Below are positions 16,302-24,714 of a stretch of 32,524 nucleotides of DNA, piece by piece. Below the pieces are notes generated by a model. It did no database searches. It saw nothing but the letters and a program-made list of their open reading frames with translations, and was not told the DNA's origin. The position numbers and the translations under genes are program-made. Location of the stretch: positions 1 to 32,524 of the forward strand of contig CAIWAO010000101.1 in NCBI GenBank assembly GCA_903910745.1, in the 5' to 3' direction. The stretch is from an uncultured Burkholderiales bacterium (GTDB lineage: Bacteria > Pseudomonadota > Gammaproteobacteria > Burkholderiales > Burkholderiaceae_C). Every line of letters starts with the position of its first letter. The stretch's first letter is position 1.

Positions 16302-17183
16302 ATGTCAGCACTTATTTGTGGCTCTCTAGCATTTGATACTATTATGAGCTTTGAGGGGCGATTTGCCGATCAAATTTTGCCCGATCAATTACACATCTTA
16401 AACGTATCATTCCTTGTGCCACAACTTAGACGTGACTTTGGTGGTTGCGCTGGAAATATTGCTTATGCATTGAAGCTTTTGGGTGGAACTCCTCTTCCAA
16501 TGGCAACACTTGGAACAGATGCAAATGATTATTTAGCAAGACTTAAGACACTTGGAATTTCAACAGAGTTTGTTCAAACTGTTGATAATTCAATGACTGC
16601 ACAAGCAATGATCATGACAGATCGCGATAACAATCAAATTACAGCCTTTCACCCAGGGGCTATGAGTTTTGCTCATCAAATTAAGGTTCAGGCGCGCTCA
16701 GATATCAAACTTGCCATCGTCTCACCTGATGGACGCGATGCAATGATAGAGCATGCAGAACAACTCGCGCATGCAAAAATTCCCTTTGTATTCGACCCAG
16801 GACAGGGACTTCCTATGTTCAACGGAGTTGAGTTGGCGAAATTGATTGGTCAATCGACCTGGGTTACAGTCAATGATTACGAAGGAAAAATGCTCAGCGA
16901 TCGCACTGGATGGGATTTCTCTGAAATATCCAAACAGGTTGAAGGGCTTGTTGTGACTTTGGGCGCAGAGGGGTGTGAGGTTTGGATAAATGGTGAAAAA
17001 ACTTGGGTGCCTCCAGTTAAAGCTGCACAAGTAGTTGATCCTACAGGGTGCGGGGATGCGTGGCGGGGCGCTTTACTTTTCGGACTAGAGCAGGGCTGGT
17101 CTTTGGCTAAGTGCGCAGACCTTGGCAACAAGGTCGGCTCAATTAAGATTGCCAGTCGCGGACCTCAAAATTATTCTTTGTAA
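16302..17183 (+). CDS. PfkB-family carbohydrate/nucleoside kinase (adenosine kinase-like)
   Basis: This 293-residue ribokinase-family protein shows the early GSLAFDTIMSF strand and the FGGCAGNIAYALKLLGG motif (about 46-62). Its C-terminal anion-hole signature is DPTGCGDAWRG, with Asp252 as the catalytic base. These are the PfkB signatures. The closest annotated relatives I recall in Burkholderiales are called adenosine or sugar kinases, but substrate cannot be read from motifs. A Shine-Dalgarno-like AGGAAAC lies about 9 bases before the ATG. Its 3' end converges on the H1-like gene across a 65-bp gap containing a terminator. Confidence 0.88.
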   Translation: MSALICGSLAFDTIMSFEGRFADQILPDQLHILNVSFLVPQLRRDFGGCAGNIAYALKLLGGTPLPMATLGTDANDYLARLKTLGISTEFVQTVDNSMTAQAMIMTDRDNNQITAFHPGAMSFAHQIKVQARSDIKLAIVSPDGRDAMIEHAEQLAHAKIPFVFDPGQGLPMFNGVELAKLIGQSTWVTVNDYEGKMLSDRTGWDFSEISKQVEGLVVTLGAEGCEVWINGEKTWVPPVKAAQVVDPTGCGDAWRGALLFGLEQGWSLAKCADLGNKVGSIKIASRGPQNYSL

Positions 17184-17191
17184 AAGAGAAA

Positions 17192-17220
17192 CAAAAAACC
17201 CGACGCTTTTCAGAGTCGGG
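17192..17220 (-). terminator. Rho-independent terminator of the H1-like gene
   Basis: On the minus strand CCCGAC (17220-17215) pairs with GTCGGG (17204-17199) around a 10-base loop and runs into TTTTTTGT (17198-17191). On the plus strand the same stem is followed only by TTGTAGT, so it acts mainly on the minus strand but could also slow transcription from the PfkB gene. Confidence 0.8.
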
Positions 17221-17223
17221 TTG

Positions 17224-17238
17224 TAGTCCCAAGGACTA
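17224..17238 (-). other. Second hairpin in the H1-like 3' untranslated region
   Basis: TAGTCC and GGACTA form a perfect 6-bp stem with a 3-base loop (CAA), between the H1-like stop codon and the terminator. It has no T-tract of its own. It may stabilise the 3' end or be a chance palindrome. Confidence 0.6.
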
Positions 17239-17248
17239 AGACTCTTGA

Positions 17249-17923
17249 TTAAGGCTTAGCCGAAACAGGGAAGGGCCATGCAGCCTGAGGATTCAACGTT
17301 GTTTGAGCAACTGGTTGGGTACTCAAGTGAGTAGTGACCTGATGAGCGTGGTGCTCCGGTGCGTGATGCTCTGGTGTGTGGTGTACAACAGGCTTAGCCG
17401 CTGGTTTGTGGGTTGGTTTATGAGTGGGCTTATGTGAGCTCACCTTTTTAGCCACTGGTTTCTTAGCAACAAGTTTTTTAGCTACGACTTTCTTTGGCGC
17501 TGCTTTTTTAGTTACTGCCTTTTTTGCAACAACCTTTTTTGCAACTACCTTCTTAGCAACAGGTTTTTTAGCTACGACTTTCTTATTAGCTACCACTTTC
17601 TTTGCCACTGCCTTTTTGGCTACTGGCTTTTTGGCGGCGACCTTTTTCTTAACTACAGGCTTCTTGGCTGCAATCTTCTTTGGTGCAGCTTTCTTAGTAA
17701 CTGCCTTCTTCGCAACAGGTTTTTTAGCTGCGATTTTCTTCTTAGCCACTACTTTCTTTGCTGTTGTCTTCTTGGCCACTGGCTTTTTAGCCGCAGGCTT
17801 TTTCTTAACAGCTACTTTCTTAGTAGCAACTTTCTTTGCTACTGTCTTTTTTACCGCTGGCTTTTTAGCCGCTGGTTTTTTTGCTGCGGCCTTCTTTGCG
17901 GCCGTTTTTTTTGCAGTTGCCAT
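17249..17923 (-). CDS. Histone H1-like Lys/Ala-rich DNA-binding protein
   Basis: The 224-residue protein is almost entirely built from [13 protein letters not shown]-type units (residues 1 to about 165), resembling the C-terminal tail of eukaryotic H1 and the bacterial AlgP/BpH1 and HctB group. It then has [11 protein letters not shown] and a His-rich stretch (about 165-195), and ends [14 protein letters not shown], a C-terminal motif I recall in Burkholderiales relatives. Such proteins bind and compact DNA without sequence specificity. The start is supported by a strong Shine-Dalgarno (TAGGAG at 17935-17930) six bases before the ATG. The repetitive DNA predicts frequent length variation between strains. 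A long open frame on the opposite strand is only its complement. Confidence 0.9.
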   Translation of the reverse strand: MATAKKTAAKKAAAKKPAAKKPAVKKTVAKKVATKKVAVKKKPAAKKPVAKKTTAKKVVAKKKIAAKKPVAKKAVTKKAAPKKIAAKKPVVKKKVAAKKPVAKKAVAKKVVANKKVVAKKPVAKKVVAKKVVAKKAVTKKAAPKKVVAKKLVAKKPVAKKVSSHKPTHKPTHKPAAKPVVHHTPEHHAPEHHAHQVTTHLSTQPVAQTTLNPQAAWPFPVSAKP

Positions 17924-18163
17924 AACTAACTCCTAGATCAAGTTAACAGATCGCTGGATCAAACGCGCGCTACTTAGGATTGAGTAACAAGCGGCTCTAG
18001 CAGCTGAACCTAAGGCTCAACCACTTGAACAGGGTTTAGTCTACTCTCAAAATTGCAAAGCTCTCTCAAAATTTAACCCAGTTAAGAGACGAGACATTTC
18101 AACTTTAAGCAGTAGACCTATATTCTTCCTTTTTCGATCCATCCCATCGATGTTATCGAAGAA
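17924..18163. other. Intergenic region between nrdB and the H1-like gene
   Basis: This 240-bp region separates two minus-strand genes, so it should contain the nrdB 3' end and the H1-like promoter. I see the Shine-Dalgarno at 17930-17935 and several short imperfect palindromes (for example TTAACCCAGTTAA near 18073). I see no convincing -35/-10 pair, no T-tract terminator and no small gene. Confidence 0.5.
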
Positions 18164-19399
18164 TTAATCCCAAGAGAGTGCACCACCTGATTGGTACTCA
18201 ATAACTCTTGTTTCAAAGAAGTTACGCTCTTTCTTGAGGTCAATCATTTCACTCATCCAGGGGAATGGGTTTTCCTCATTAGGGAACAACATCTCCAAAC
18301 CGATCTGAGTTGCGCGTCTATTAGCTATGTAGCGAAGGTAGCCTTTGAACATAGAAGCATTCATACCAAGGACACCTCTTGGCATCGTGTCTTCCGCGTA
18401 TTTGTATTCGAGTTCAACGGCTTTTGCAAAGAGTTCTTTAATTTCTGCTTTGAATTCATTGGTCCACAGATGTGGGTTTTCAAGCTTGATCTGATTAATC
18501 AAATCGATACCAAAATTACAGTGCATTGACTCATCACGCAAGATATATTGGTACTGCTCAGCAGCACCAGTCATTTTGTTTTGACGACCAAGTGCCAATA
18601 TTTGTGTAAAGCCAACATAGAAGAATAAGCCCTCCATTAAGCAAGCAAATACGATCAGAGACTTTAAAAGCACTTGATCGTTCTCTGGTGTTCCCGTTTT
18701 GAAGTTCGGGTTCATGATCGCATCAATGTATGGGATCAAAAACTCGTCTTTGTCACGAATGGACTGCACTTCGTGATAGGCATTAAAAATCTCACTCTCC
18801 TCAAGTCCCAGTGACTCAACGATGTACTGGTATGCATGAGTATGAATGGCCTCTTCAAAGGCTTGACGTAGTAAAAACTGGCGGCACTCAGGGGCAGTAA
18901 TATGACGGTAAGTCCCAAGCACAATGTTGTTAGCAGCCAATGAGTCTGCAGTTACAAAGAAACCAAGGTTGCGTTTAACGATACGTCTTTCGTCCTCTGT
19001 TAAACCGTTGGGGTCTTTCCAAAGCGCAATGTCCCGAGTCATATTAACTTCTTGGGGCATCCAGTGGTTTGCACAAGTAGCTAAATATTTCTCCCAAGCC
19101 CATTTGTATTTAAATGGCACGAGTTGATTGACGTCGGTTTGCCCGTTGATAATTCTCTTATCGGCTGCATTAACACGGCGTGAATCAGCCGCCGCGTTAG
19201 AGGGTGCTGGAGACGCGTTCGCAGAATTTGAAGAATTTAAAACTGGAGCGGCCTGAGGAATGGGAGCCCCGTCGTTTAACGTTCTAGTTGTTGAAGAGAT
19301 GCTTGCAGATGCAGACGTGTTCACTGAATTCAGTGATGACAGGTTGCCAGCATTTGGCAAAGGCGCTATTGAGGCTGTATCTTCTTCCCAGGTCAACAT
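18164..19399 (-). CDS. nrdB: Class Ia ribonucleotide reductase, beta (radical) subunit
   Basis: NrdB houses the di-iron centre and tyrosyl radical needed by NrdA to make deoxyribonucleotides. In this 411-residue protein the ligands are Asp152, Glu183 and His186 (EEAIH), Glu256, and Glu290 with His293 (RDESMH). The radical Tyr190 lies four residues after His186, as in E. coli (His118/Tyr122). The C-terminal tail ([11 protein letters not shown]) that docks on NrdA is intact. The first 75 or so residues are a low-complexity Ser/Ala/Asn-rich leader before [15 protein letters not shown] recall this extension in Comamonadaceae NrdB. It lies 185 bp downstream of nrdA on the same strand. Confidence 0.97.
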   Translation of the reverse strand: MLTWEEDTASIAPLPNAGNLSSLNSVNTSASASISSTTRTLNDGAPIPQAAPVLNSSNSANASPAPSNAAADSRRVNAADKRIINGQTDVNQLVPFKYKWAWEKYLATCANHWMPQEVNMTRDIALWKDPNGLTEDERRIVKRNLGFFVTADSLAANNIVLGTYRHITAPECRQFLLRQAFEEAIHTHAYQYIVESLGLEESEIFNAYHEVQSIRDKDEFLIPYIDAIMNPNFKTGTPENDQVLLKSLIVFACLMEGLFFYVGFTQILALGRQNKMTGAAEQYQYILRDESMHCNFGIDLINQIKLENPHLWTNEFKAEIKELFAKAVELEYKYAEDTMPRGVLGMNASMFKGYLRYIANRRATQIGLEMLFPNEENPFPWMSEMIDLKKERNFFETRVIEYQSGGALSWD

Positions 19400-19584
19400 A
19401 TAAATATTTCCATTGTTCTAATTATGAATGCAAGTGAACTAAATACAAAGATTTAATAGCACTTGCCCTTGTTGAGTGTTGTCAAAATGCACTGCAATTT
19501 CAGCATTGCAAATCATATACCTCTCTTGAAAATAACGACTTACAGAGTGAGTTATTACCTCACTTTGTCAAAGACTTTAAGAAG

Positions 19585-22509
19585 TTACTGGCATGACTCA
19601 CAGGTTGGATCGTCAACGCCGCAAAACTTAATATCAGTAGCTGCTACGCTCTCAGAGACCTGAGCTCGCGCGGCTTGAGCAATTGCATCTAGTGCACTCA
19701 TGCCAGACCCGCCTGAGGACACTGAGTTGAGCTGATTGGTATGCCCTTGTACAGTAGATTTCTCTGCGTGAGTGGCGCTCATCGTACGTAAATAGTAGGT
19801 GGTTTTAAGGCCACGCAACCAGGCTAACTTATAGGTCTCATCCAGCTTCTTGCCAGAGGCGCCGGCCATATAGATGTTCAAAGACTGAGCCTGGTCGATC
19901 CATTTTTGACGTCTCGCCGCAGCCTCCACCAACCACTTGGTTTCCACTTCAAAGGCTGTAGCATAAAGAGATTTGATACTCTCAGGCACTCTGTCGATTG
20001 GTCGTAAAGATCCGTCAAAGTGTTTAAGATCCATCACCATCACATCATCCCAAAGTCCTAAACGCTTGAGGTCACGAACTAAGTATGAGTTAATGATTGT
20101 GAATTCACCTGACAAATTAGACTTGACAGATAAGTTACCAAAGCAAGGTTCAATGGATGCGTCTACTCCAATGATGTTTGAAATAGTCGCTGTAGGTGCA
20201 ATCGCTACGCAGTTGGAGTTGCGCATGCCGTCCTTCGCAATTTTCTTACGCAGGGCCTCCCAGTCAAGGGTTTGAGTACGATCTACTTCAACGTATCCAC
20301 CGCGCTCACGCTCAAGGAGGTCAAGAGTATCAAGGGGCAGAATTCCTTTGTCCCACAACGAACCCTTGTAGGATGAGTAAGCCCCGCGCTCTTTCGCAAG
20401 CTCCGTGGATGCCCAATATGCGTGATAGCAAATCGCCTCCATTGAGCGGTCTGCAAATTCAACCGCTTCAGTTGATGCGTAAGGTATACGCATTTCATAC
20501 AAAGCGTCTTGAAATGCCATCAAACCAAGTCCTACAGGGCGGTGACGAACGTTTGAATCCCGTGCCTTCTTAACCGCGTAGTAATTGATGTCGATAACGT
20601 TGTCCAACATGCGCATCGCAATTGTGATGGTCTTTTGAAGTTTGACATGGTCAATCTCTTTGCCATTTGGCCCGTCTTTGAGGTGGCGCAGTAAATTGAC
20701 GGAGCCAAGGTTACAAACTGCCGTCTCTGTGTCACTTGTATTAAGTGTAATTTCAGTACAAAGATTAGACGAGTGAACAACTCCAACGTGTTGTTGGGGT
20801 GAGCGCAAGTTGCAAGGATCCTTGAAAGTAATCCATGGGTGGCCTGTTTCAAACAGCATGGAGAGCATTTTTCTCCATAAGTCACTGGCTGGTACTGTCT
20901 TACTTGGTTTTAAGTCGCCTGAACGAGCTAGGGCTTCATATTTTACATAAGCCTGTTCGAAGGCAATTCCAAATTTATCATGTAAATCAGGAACATCAGA
21001 AGGAGAGAAAAGTGTCCACTCACCTTTTTCCATGACTCTGCGCATGAAAAGATCAGGAATCCAGTTGGCAGTGTTCATGTCGTGAGTGCGTCTACGGTCG
21101 TCGCCCGTGTTTTTACGCAACTCTAAGAATTCTTCAATATCCAAATGCCAGGTTTCTAAATAAGTGCAAACTGCGCCTTTGCGTTTGCCGCCTTGATTGA
21201 CTGCAACCGCTGTGTCATTGACCACTTTTAGGAATGGAACAACACCTTGTGACTCGCCGTTTGTTCCCTTAATATGTGAACCTAAAGCGCGAACTCTTGA
21301 CCAGTCGTTACCCAAACCACCTGCGAATTTGGACAACAGGGCGTTTTCTTTAATAGATTCGTAAATTCCGTCCAAATCATCAGGAACAGTCGTGAGGTAG
21401 CAACTAGAGAGTTGTGAGCGCAGTGAACCACTATTGAAGAGTGTGGGTGTGCTAGACATAAAGTCAAAGGAGGAGAGAATCTCATAAAACTCAATTGCTC
21501 TTGCCTCCCTGTCGATCTCATCCAGCGACAATCCCATTGCGACACGCATAAAAAATGACTGAGGTAACTCAATCCTTTGCTTACGAACGTGCAAGAAGTA
21601 GCGATCATAAAGAGTTTGCAGTCCCAAATAATCAAACTGCAGATCTCGCTCTGCTTTTAAAGCCTTTGCCAGTCTTGGCAGATCAAATTGTCTGAGGCGG
21701 GGATCAAGCAGGTCGTTTTCAATTGCTTTTTCAATGAACTGAGGGAAGTATTCAACGTACTGAGCTGATCTTTGTTCTGGTGGAACCTCGCGACCAAAGA
21801 CTTCCTTGGCAATCGTGTGCATCAAAAGTCTTGCAGTTGCAAAAGTGTAATCAGGATCTTTTTCTATCAAAGTTCTAGAGGCCAAAATGGAGGCCTTGTA
21901 CACTTCCTCTATAGGAACTCCGTCATACAAATTTCTAAGAGTCTCATTCAAAATAGGCTCTGCATGAACATCAGCGCTAAGACCTTCGCATGCTGAGATC
22001 ATCAAAGACTTGAGCTTGTCCATATCAAGCGCTACACGTTGTCCGCCGTCCAAAACGTGAAGCACAGGGTGTGCAGGTTTGGCCGTTTCTTTTAGTGTTG
22101 AACGCTCTTGAGTTCTTCGTTCTCTATATAGAACGTAGGCTCTTGCTATTTCATGATGCCCACCGCGCATCAAACCAAGTTCAACGTGGTCTTGAACGTC
22201 CTCAATATGAAAGGTACCGCCTCCAGGTCGTGAACGCATCAGAGCACGCATAACTGCTTGCGTTAAAGCTTCAACAGTCTCCCTGACGCTTGCAGATGCA
22301 GCGCCCTGTGTGCCGTGAACAGCTAAAAAAGCTTTCATCATGGCAACGGCAATTTTGCTTGGCTCAAACGGAACCACTGCGCCGTTGCGGCGAATGATTT
22401 GATACTGAGTTAAGCCGGTACTTGGAGTTGATAAATTGATAGAGCTTAAATCAACATCTGACAGTAGATTACTTGGAGTAGATCCGACCGTAGTAGAAGC
22501 TATTTGCAT
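19585..22509 (-). CDS. nrdA: Class Ia ribonucleotide reductase, alpha (catalytic) subunit
   Basis: This 974-residue NrdA reduces ribonucleoside diphosphates. An N-terminal ATP-cone (about 37-135, with IIRRNGAVVPFEPSKI) senses ATP/dATP. A second cone-like region at about 148-235 makes it the long form seen in Pseudomonas (E. coli NrdA is 761). Catalytic residues visible are Cys370 (SSCYL), the NLCTE site with Asn582, Cys584 and Glu586, and Cys599 in CNLGSVNL. The C-terminal redox pair is CESC (Cys970 and Cys973). A Shine-Dalgarno (AAAGGTG) sits about 12 bases before the ATG. It leads the nrdA-nrdB pair and is preceded by two NrdR-like boxes. Confidence 0.97.
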   Translation of the reverse strand: MQIASTTVGSTPSNLLSDVDLSSINLSTPSTGLTQYQIIRRNGAVVPFEPSKIAVAMMKAFLAVHGTQGAASASVRETVEALTQAVMRALMRSRPGGGTFHIEDVQDHVELGLMRGGHHEIARAYVLYRERRTQERSTLKETAKPAHPVLHVLDGGQRVALDMDKLKSLMISACEGLSADVHAEPILNETLRNLYDGVPIEEVYKASILASRTLIEKDPDYTFATARLLMHTIAKEVFGREVPPEQRSAQYVEYFPQFIEKAIENDLLDPRLRQFDLPRLAKALKAERDLQFDYLGLQTLYDRYFLHVRKQRIELPQSFFMRVAMGLSLDEIDREARAIEFYEILSSFDFMSSTPTLFNSGSLRSQLSSCYLTTVPDDLDGIYESIKENALLSKFAGGLGNDWSRVRALGSHIKGTNGESQGVVPFLKVVNDTAVAVNQGGKRKGAVCTYLETWHLDIEEFLELRKNTGDDRRRTHDMNTANWIPDLFMRRVMEKGEWTLFSPSDVPDLHDKFGIAFEQAYVKYEALARSGDLKPSKTVPASDLWRKMLSMLFETGHPWITFKDPCNLRSPQQHVGVVHSSNLCTEITLNTSDTETAVCNLGSVNLLRHLKDGPNGKEIDHVKLQKTITIAMRMLDNVIDINYYAVKKARDSNVRHRPVGLGLMAFQDALYEMRIPYASTEAVEFADRSMEAICYHAYWASTELAKERGAYSSYKGSLWDKGILPLDTLDLLERERGGYVEVDRTQTLDWEALRKKIAKDGMRNSNCVAIAPTATISNIIGVDASIEPCFGNLSVKSNLSGEFTIINSYLVRDLKRLGLWDDVMVMDLKHFDGSLRPIDRVPESIKSLYATAFEVETKWLVEAAARRQKWIDQAQSLNIYMAGASGKKLDETYKLAWLRGLKTTYYLRTMSATHAEKSTVQGHTNQLNSVSSGGSGMSALDAIAQAARAQVSESVAATDIKFCGVDDPTCESCQ

Positions 22510-22607
22510 ATTCTTAAAACACCTTTTTGATTTCGAAATTCGTCACAAAGCAGACCGTTGAATTGCAAATGTCTACTGAAAATTGGAGAATGGGATTGGG
22601 ATACCCC

Positions 22608-22623
22608 ACACTATATCTGGGGT
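22608..22623. promoter_or_regulatory. NrdR box 1 (overlaps the nrdA -10)
   Basis: ACACTATATCTGGGGT agrees with the NrdR consensus ACACwATATATwGTGT at 13 of 16 positions. It covers the candidate -10 of nrdA and is centred about 105 bp before the nrdA start codon. NrdR represses ribonucleotide reductase genes in most bacteria when dATP is high. Confidence 0.75.
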
Positions 22624-22638
22624 GTGAGTAGTTTACAA
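22610..22638 (-). promoter_or_regulatory. Candidate sigma-70 promoter of nrdA-nrdB
   Basis: On the minus strand, TTGTAA (22638-22633) and TATAGT (22615-22610) are separated by exactly 17 bases, matching the -35 at four and the -10 at five of six positions. This predicts a leader of about 95 bases. Overlap of the -10 with one NrdR box and abutment of the -35 by the other supports the call. Confidence 0.62.
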
Positions 22639-22639
22639 G

Positions 22640-22655
22640 ACACTAGGGGTAGTGT
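22640..22655. promoter_or_regulatory. NrdR box 2 (just upstream of the nrdA -35)
   Basis: ACACTAGGGGTAGTGT is a near-perfect palindrome with both outer half-sites (ACACTA and TAGTGT) exact and a GGGG core in place of TATA. Its start is 32 bp from that of box 1, about three helical turns, which is the tandem spacing known for NrdR. Confidence 0.75.
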
Positions 22656-22910
22656 TTTGCACTAATTTGAAAAAAATTTAAAAATAAATAATTTTTCGAA
22701 AATTTATTGATTTATGCGTAGTTTTTTCGCTCAAAAATGATGATCCTCTTAAAAGGCTCATGGATACTATATTTCATCAAAAGAAAAGGCATGAAATGCG
22801 GGTTTTGAGAGAGTTTGCCTCGGATAGCCTTAAAAATAAATGATTTAAGACTGTGCCTGAAAGGCGATCTTGTCTCTTATCATAGAGATTATTTATCGAG
22901 CGCACCAATT

Positions 22911-22930
22911 CGGTAACAAAAGTGTTACCG
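22911..22930. other. Perfect 8-bp inverted repeat between ampD and nrdA
   Basis: CGGTAACA (22911-22918) and TGTTACCG (22923-22930) are exact complements with a 4-base loop (AAAG). No T-tract follows on either strand, so it is not a normal terminator. It could be an operator or an RNA 3'-end structure. Confidence 0.6.
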
Positions 22931-22940
22931 ACCATTAAGT

Positions 22941-22962
22941 ATAAAACCTTAGTAAAACTAAG
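22941..22962 (-). terminator. Probable short terminator of the ccsA-PP0621-ampD operon
   Basis: On the minus strand CTTAGT (22962-22957) and ACTAAG (22953-22948) form a perfect 6-bp stem with a 3-base loop, then GTTTTAT. It begins 11 bases after the ampD stop. The stem is AT-rich and the T-tract short, so it would be inefficient alone; the 8-bp inverted repeat lies just beyond it. Confidence 0.45.
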
Positions 22963-22973
22963 TATTCAAATAT

Positions 22974-23564
22974 TTAATTGCGGACTTGGTCAGGAAAATA
23001 TGAGCTTTGTAGTCCCAAACTTTTTTGAAATTTCAACCAGTTGAATTGATCACCAGGGTCTTTTTTTCGTCCCCTAGCAATGTGTTCATGTCCTGCAAAG
23101 TGCTCAATCGGATATTCCATAAGTAAAGATGCGCAAAGAGCACTCAGAGTTTCGTATTGTCCCTGCTCAAAGGTGCCGCCAAATTCAGCACCCTCTAATT
23201 CGATTCCAATTGAAAAATCATTGCAGTTATCCCTGCCTTTATAGGAAGACTCACCTGCATGCCAAGCCCTGTCTGAGCAACTTACGAATTGGATGAGATC
23301 TGAATTTCTTTTAATTAAGAAATGCGATGATACTTTTACGCCTCTCAAACCCTCAAAGTAGGGGTGCAAATCATGGTTGAGTCGGTTGGTGAAGAATTCT
23401 TCTATGTGACCTGTGCCGAACTCATTGGGGGGCAAACTAATTGAATGAATCACAACCAACTGAATCTTTGTATTTGCCGGTCTTTGCCCGAAGTTTGGAG
23501 ACCCGACCTGTTTGGCGAACCGGTACCATCCCTCAAACCATAACTCAGAATCTGGGTGTTGCAT
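22974..23564 (-). CDS. ampD: 1,6-anhydro-N-acetylmuramyl-L-alanine amidase
   Basis: AmpD removes the peptide from anhydro-muropeptides in the cytoplasm during murein recycling; its loss often induces ampC beta-lactamase. The 196-residue protein shows the zinc ligands His40 (VVIHSISLPP), His159 (FAGHEHIARGRK) and Asp169 (KKDPGDQF), with Glu122 in GIELEG and Lys168 in catalytic positions. The family pattern is complete and no signal peptide is present. Its ATG directly follows the stop of the PP0621-like gene (TAA then ATG), so the two are translationally coupled. mpl, acting later in the same recycling route, is also in this window. Confidence 0.95.
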   Translation of the reverse strand: MQHPDSELWFEGWYRFAKQVGSPNFGQRPANTKIQLVVIHSISLPPNEFGTGHIEEFFTNRLNHDLHPYFEGLRGVKVSSHFLIKRNSDLIQFVSCSDRAWHAGESSYKGRDNCNDFSIGIELEGAEFGGTFEQGQYETLSALCASLLMEYPIEHFAGHEHIARGRKKDPGDQFNWLKFQKSLGLQSSYFPDQVRN

Positions 23565-23789
23565 TTAGTTTTTTTCTTTTGCCTGGAGATGAGTTGAGCA
23601 GCAGTAAGGTCCGAGTTTTCCGATAACCGCATCAGATTTTGGGAAATGTACACCGCAGTGATTACATTCAATCATGATTTGTGGTCCGTTGTTTGAAAAT
23701 TCCGACTTGGCCGCCTGCTGACTTTTTTTGTTACGACGAATGTAGTTATAAACAAAATACAAAACTACGATTAATATGAGATATTTCAC
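23565..23789 (-). CDS. PP0621-type small membrane-anchored zinc-ribbon-like protein
   Basis: The 74-residue protein has an N-terminal membrane helix (about 3-18, LILIVVLYFVYNYI), then a basic polar stretch, then CNHCGVHFPKSDAV with GPYCCSTHL, giving a CxxC...CC pattern that could bind zinc. It matches the small proteins annotated PP0621 in pseudomonads and Burkholderiales; function unknown. It overlaps the upstream ccsA-like stop by four bases (ATGA) and abuts ampD, so the three form a tight operon. Confidence 0.8.
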   Translation of the reverse strand: MKYLILIVVLYFVYNYIRRNKKSQQAAKSEFSNNGPQIMIECNHCGVHFPKSDAVIGKLGPYCCSTHLQAKEKN

Positions 23790-24595
23790 AAACTTCTGGC
23801 CAAAATGACTTCCAGTACGAATCTAGATCCTACATAAGACAATAACAAAAGAGCTGCTCCTATGTAGAGCATTCTAGACGCTAGAGTGCCCCTCCAGCCA
23901 AGCTTACTACGTCCAAGTAGGAGAGTGCCTGTGGTTACCCAAGATAGTATTGCAAAGACCGTCTTATGATCAAACTTAAGTGCTTTTGCAGGCCCATAGA
24001 GTTCATCAGCAAACCAGATTCCTGCGATCAGTGTGGCTGTTAGAAGTACAAAGCCAGATTTAACAAACCTGAAGGTCAGCCTCTCAAGCGTTAAAAGGGG
24101 CAAACCCGTTTGGTTATCTTGAGCAAGGCGCATTTTTTTTTCCGCTCTTTGTAAAAGAATAGCGTGAACTACGGCCACGGCAAATAACCCGTATGAAGCC
24201 ATTCCAAACATCAAGTGCAAAGGGAGCCACGGCGAGGACTGAAGATGCAGCGGATGGCCCACAAATGACATACTCAAGATTACGCTAAATGTACCCAGTG
24301 CAGCCAGTCCTCCGTGTACCCGTAATTGAGGGATTTTCCAGTGCTCTATAGTGTAGATAACCAGAACCATCCAAGTTGTAGCTGAAAGTGCAGGAGCGAA
24401 ACCAAACTGTGGTTGTCCGTCCTCTCCAATCATGCTACTGATAATGCTAAGAGCATGAAAGAAAATACCGAAAATAAGCACCTTTAACCCTGTAGTCTCA
24501 TTGTCCCGTCGAACCCAAAGTGCTCCAACCGCATAGATCAGTGCAGCCAAAAGGCTAGTCATTAAAAAGAAAGTAGAGAAATTGTTAACGCTCAT
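23786..24595 (-). CDS. CcsA/YpjD (HemX-like) integral membrane cytochrome c biogenesis family protein
   Basis: With the ATG at 24595 the product has 269 residues and about eight membrane helices. Conserved features include the HLMFGMASYGLFAVAVVHA helix pair and FDHKTVFAILSW with a His that may coordinate heme. An alternative GTG start 12 codons upstream (24631) would add a charged head before the first helix; neither start has a good Shine-Dalgarno. The classic WWD heme-handling motif of CcsA/CcmC is not evident, so this is the YpjD/HemX-like branch whose role is uncertain. It leads the ccsA-PP0621-ampD operon, near ffh as in Comamonadaceae from memory. Confidence 0.8.
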   Translation of the reverse strand: MSVNNFSTFFLMTSLLAALIYAVGALWVRRDNETTGLKVLIFGIFFHALSIISSMIGEDGQPQFGFAPALSATTWMVLVIYTIEHWKIPQLRVHGGLAALGTFSVILSMSFVGHPLHLQSSPWLPLHLMFGMASYGLFAVAVVHAILLQRAEKKMRLAQDNQTGLPLLTLERLTFRFVKSGFVLLTATLIAGIWFADELYGPAKALKFDHKTVFAILSWVTTGTLLLGRSKLGWRGTLASRMLYIGAALLLLSYVGSRFVLEVILARSL

Positions 24596-24714
24596 AGAAG
24601 ATCTAAGTTTAACTGAAGCGATCAGTTTCACAAAATCGCTGAAAATTTGTCCTGTTGTTCGCTAGATTCGAAGAATTTTCATGAAATTTGAGAAGTCAAT
24701 AGCCCTAAAGTTAT

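Larger units (their letters stand above)
22656..22973. other. Intergenic region upstream of the nrdA promoter
   Basis: Together with the promoter and leader this makes a 464-bp gap between nrdA and ampD. Apart from the NrdR sites and the two hairpins near ampD it holds AT-rich sequence and one small inverted repeat (TCTCT-N6-AGAGA, 22873-22888). I see no ORF with a plausible start, no tRNA and no clear gene remnant. Confidence 0.5.

Noticed and set aside
17424-17936. Long plus-strand open frame (170 residues, Phe/Ala/Thr-rich) opposite the H1-like gene
   Set aside because: It is the complement of the Lys/Ala codon repeat; the hydrophobic composition follows from antisense AAG/GCT codons, and the minus-strand gene has the Shine-Dalgarno and family motifs.
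19453-19485. Possible separate nrdB promoter: TTGACA (minus strand 19485-19480) and an extended TGCTATTAA
   Set aside because: The spacer is 21 bases, too long for a normal sigma-70 promoter, and no NrdR box accompanies it; kept only as a weak possibility.
19546-19564. AGTGAG-N7-CTCACT inverted repeat between nrdA and nrdB as a terminator
   Set aside because: No T-tract follows on the minus strand and the stem is short, so it would not end transcription before nrdB.
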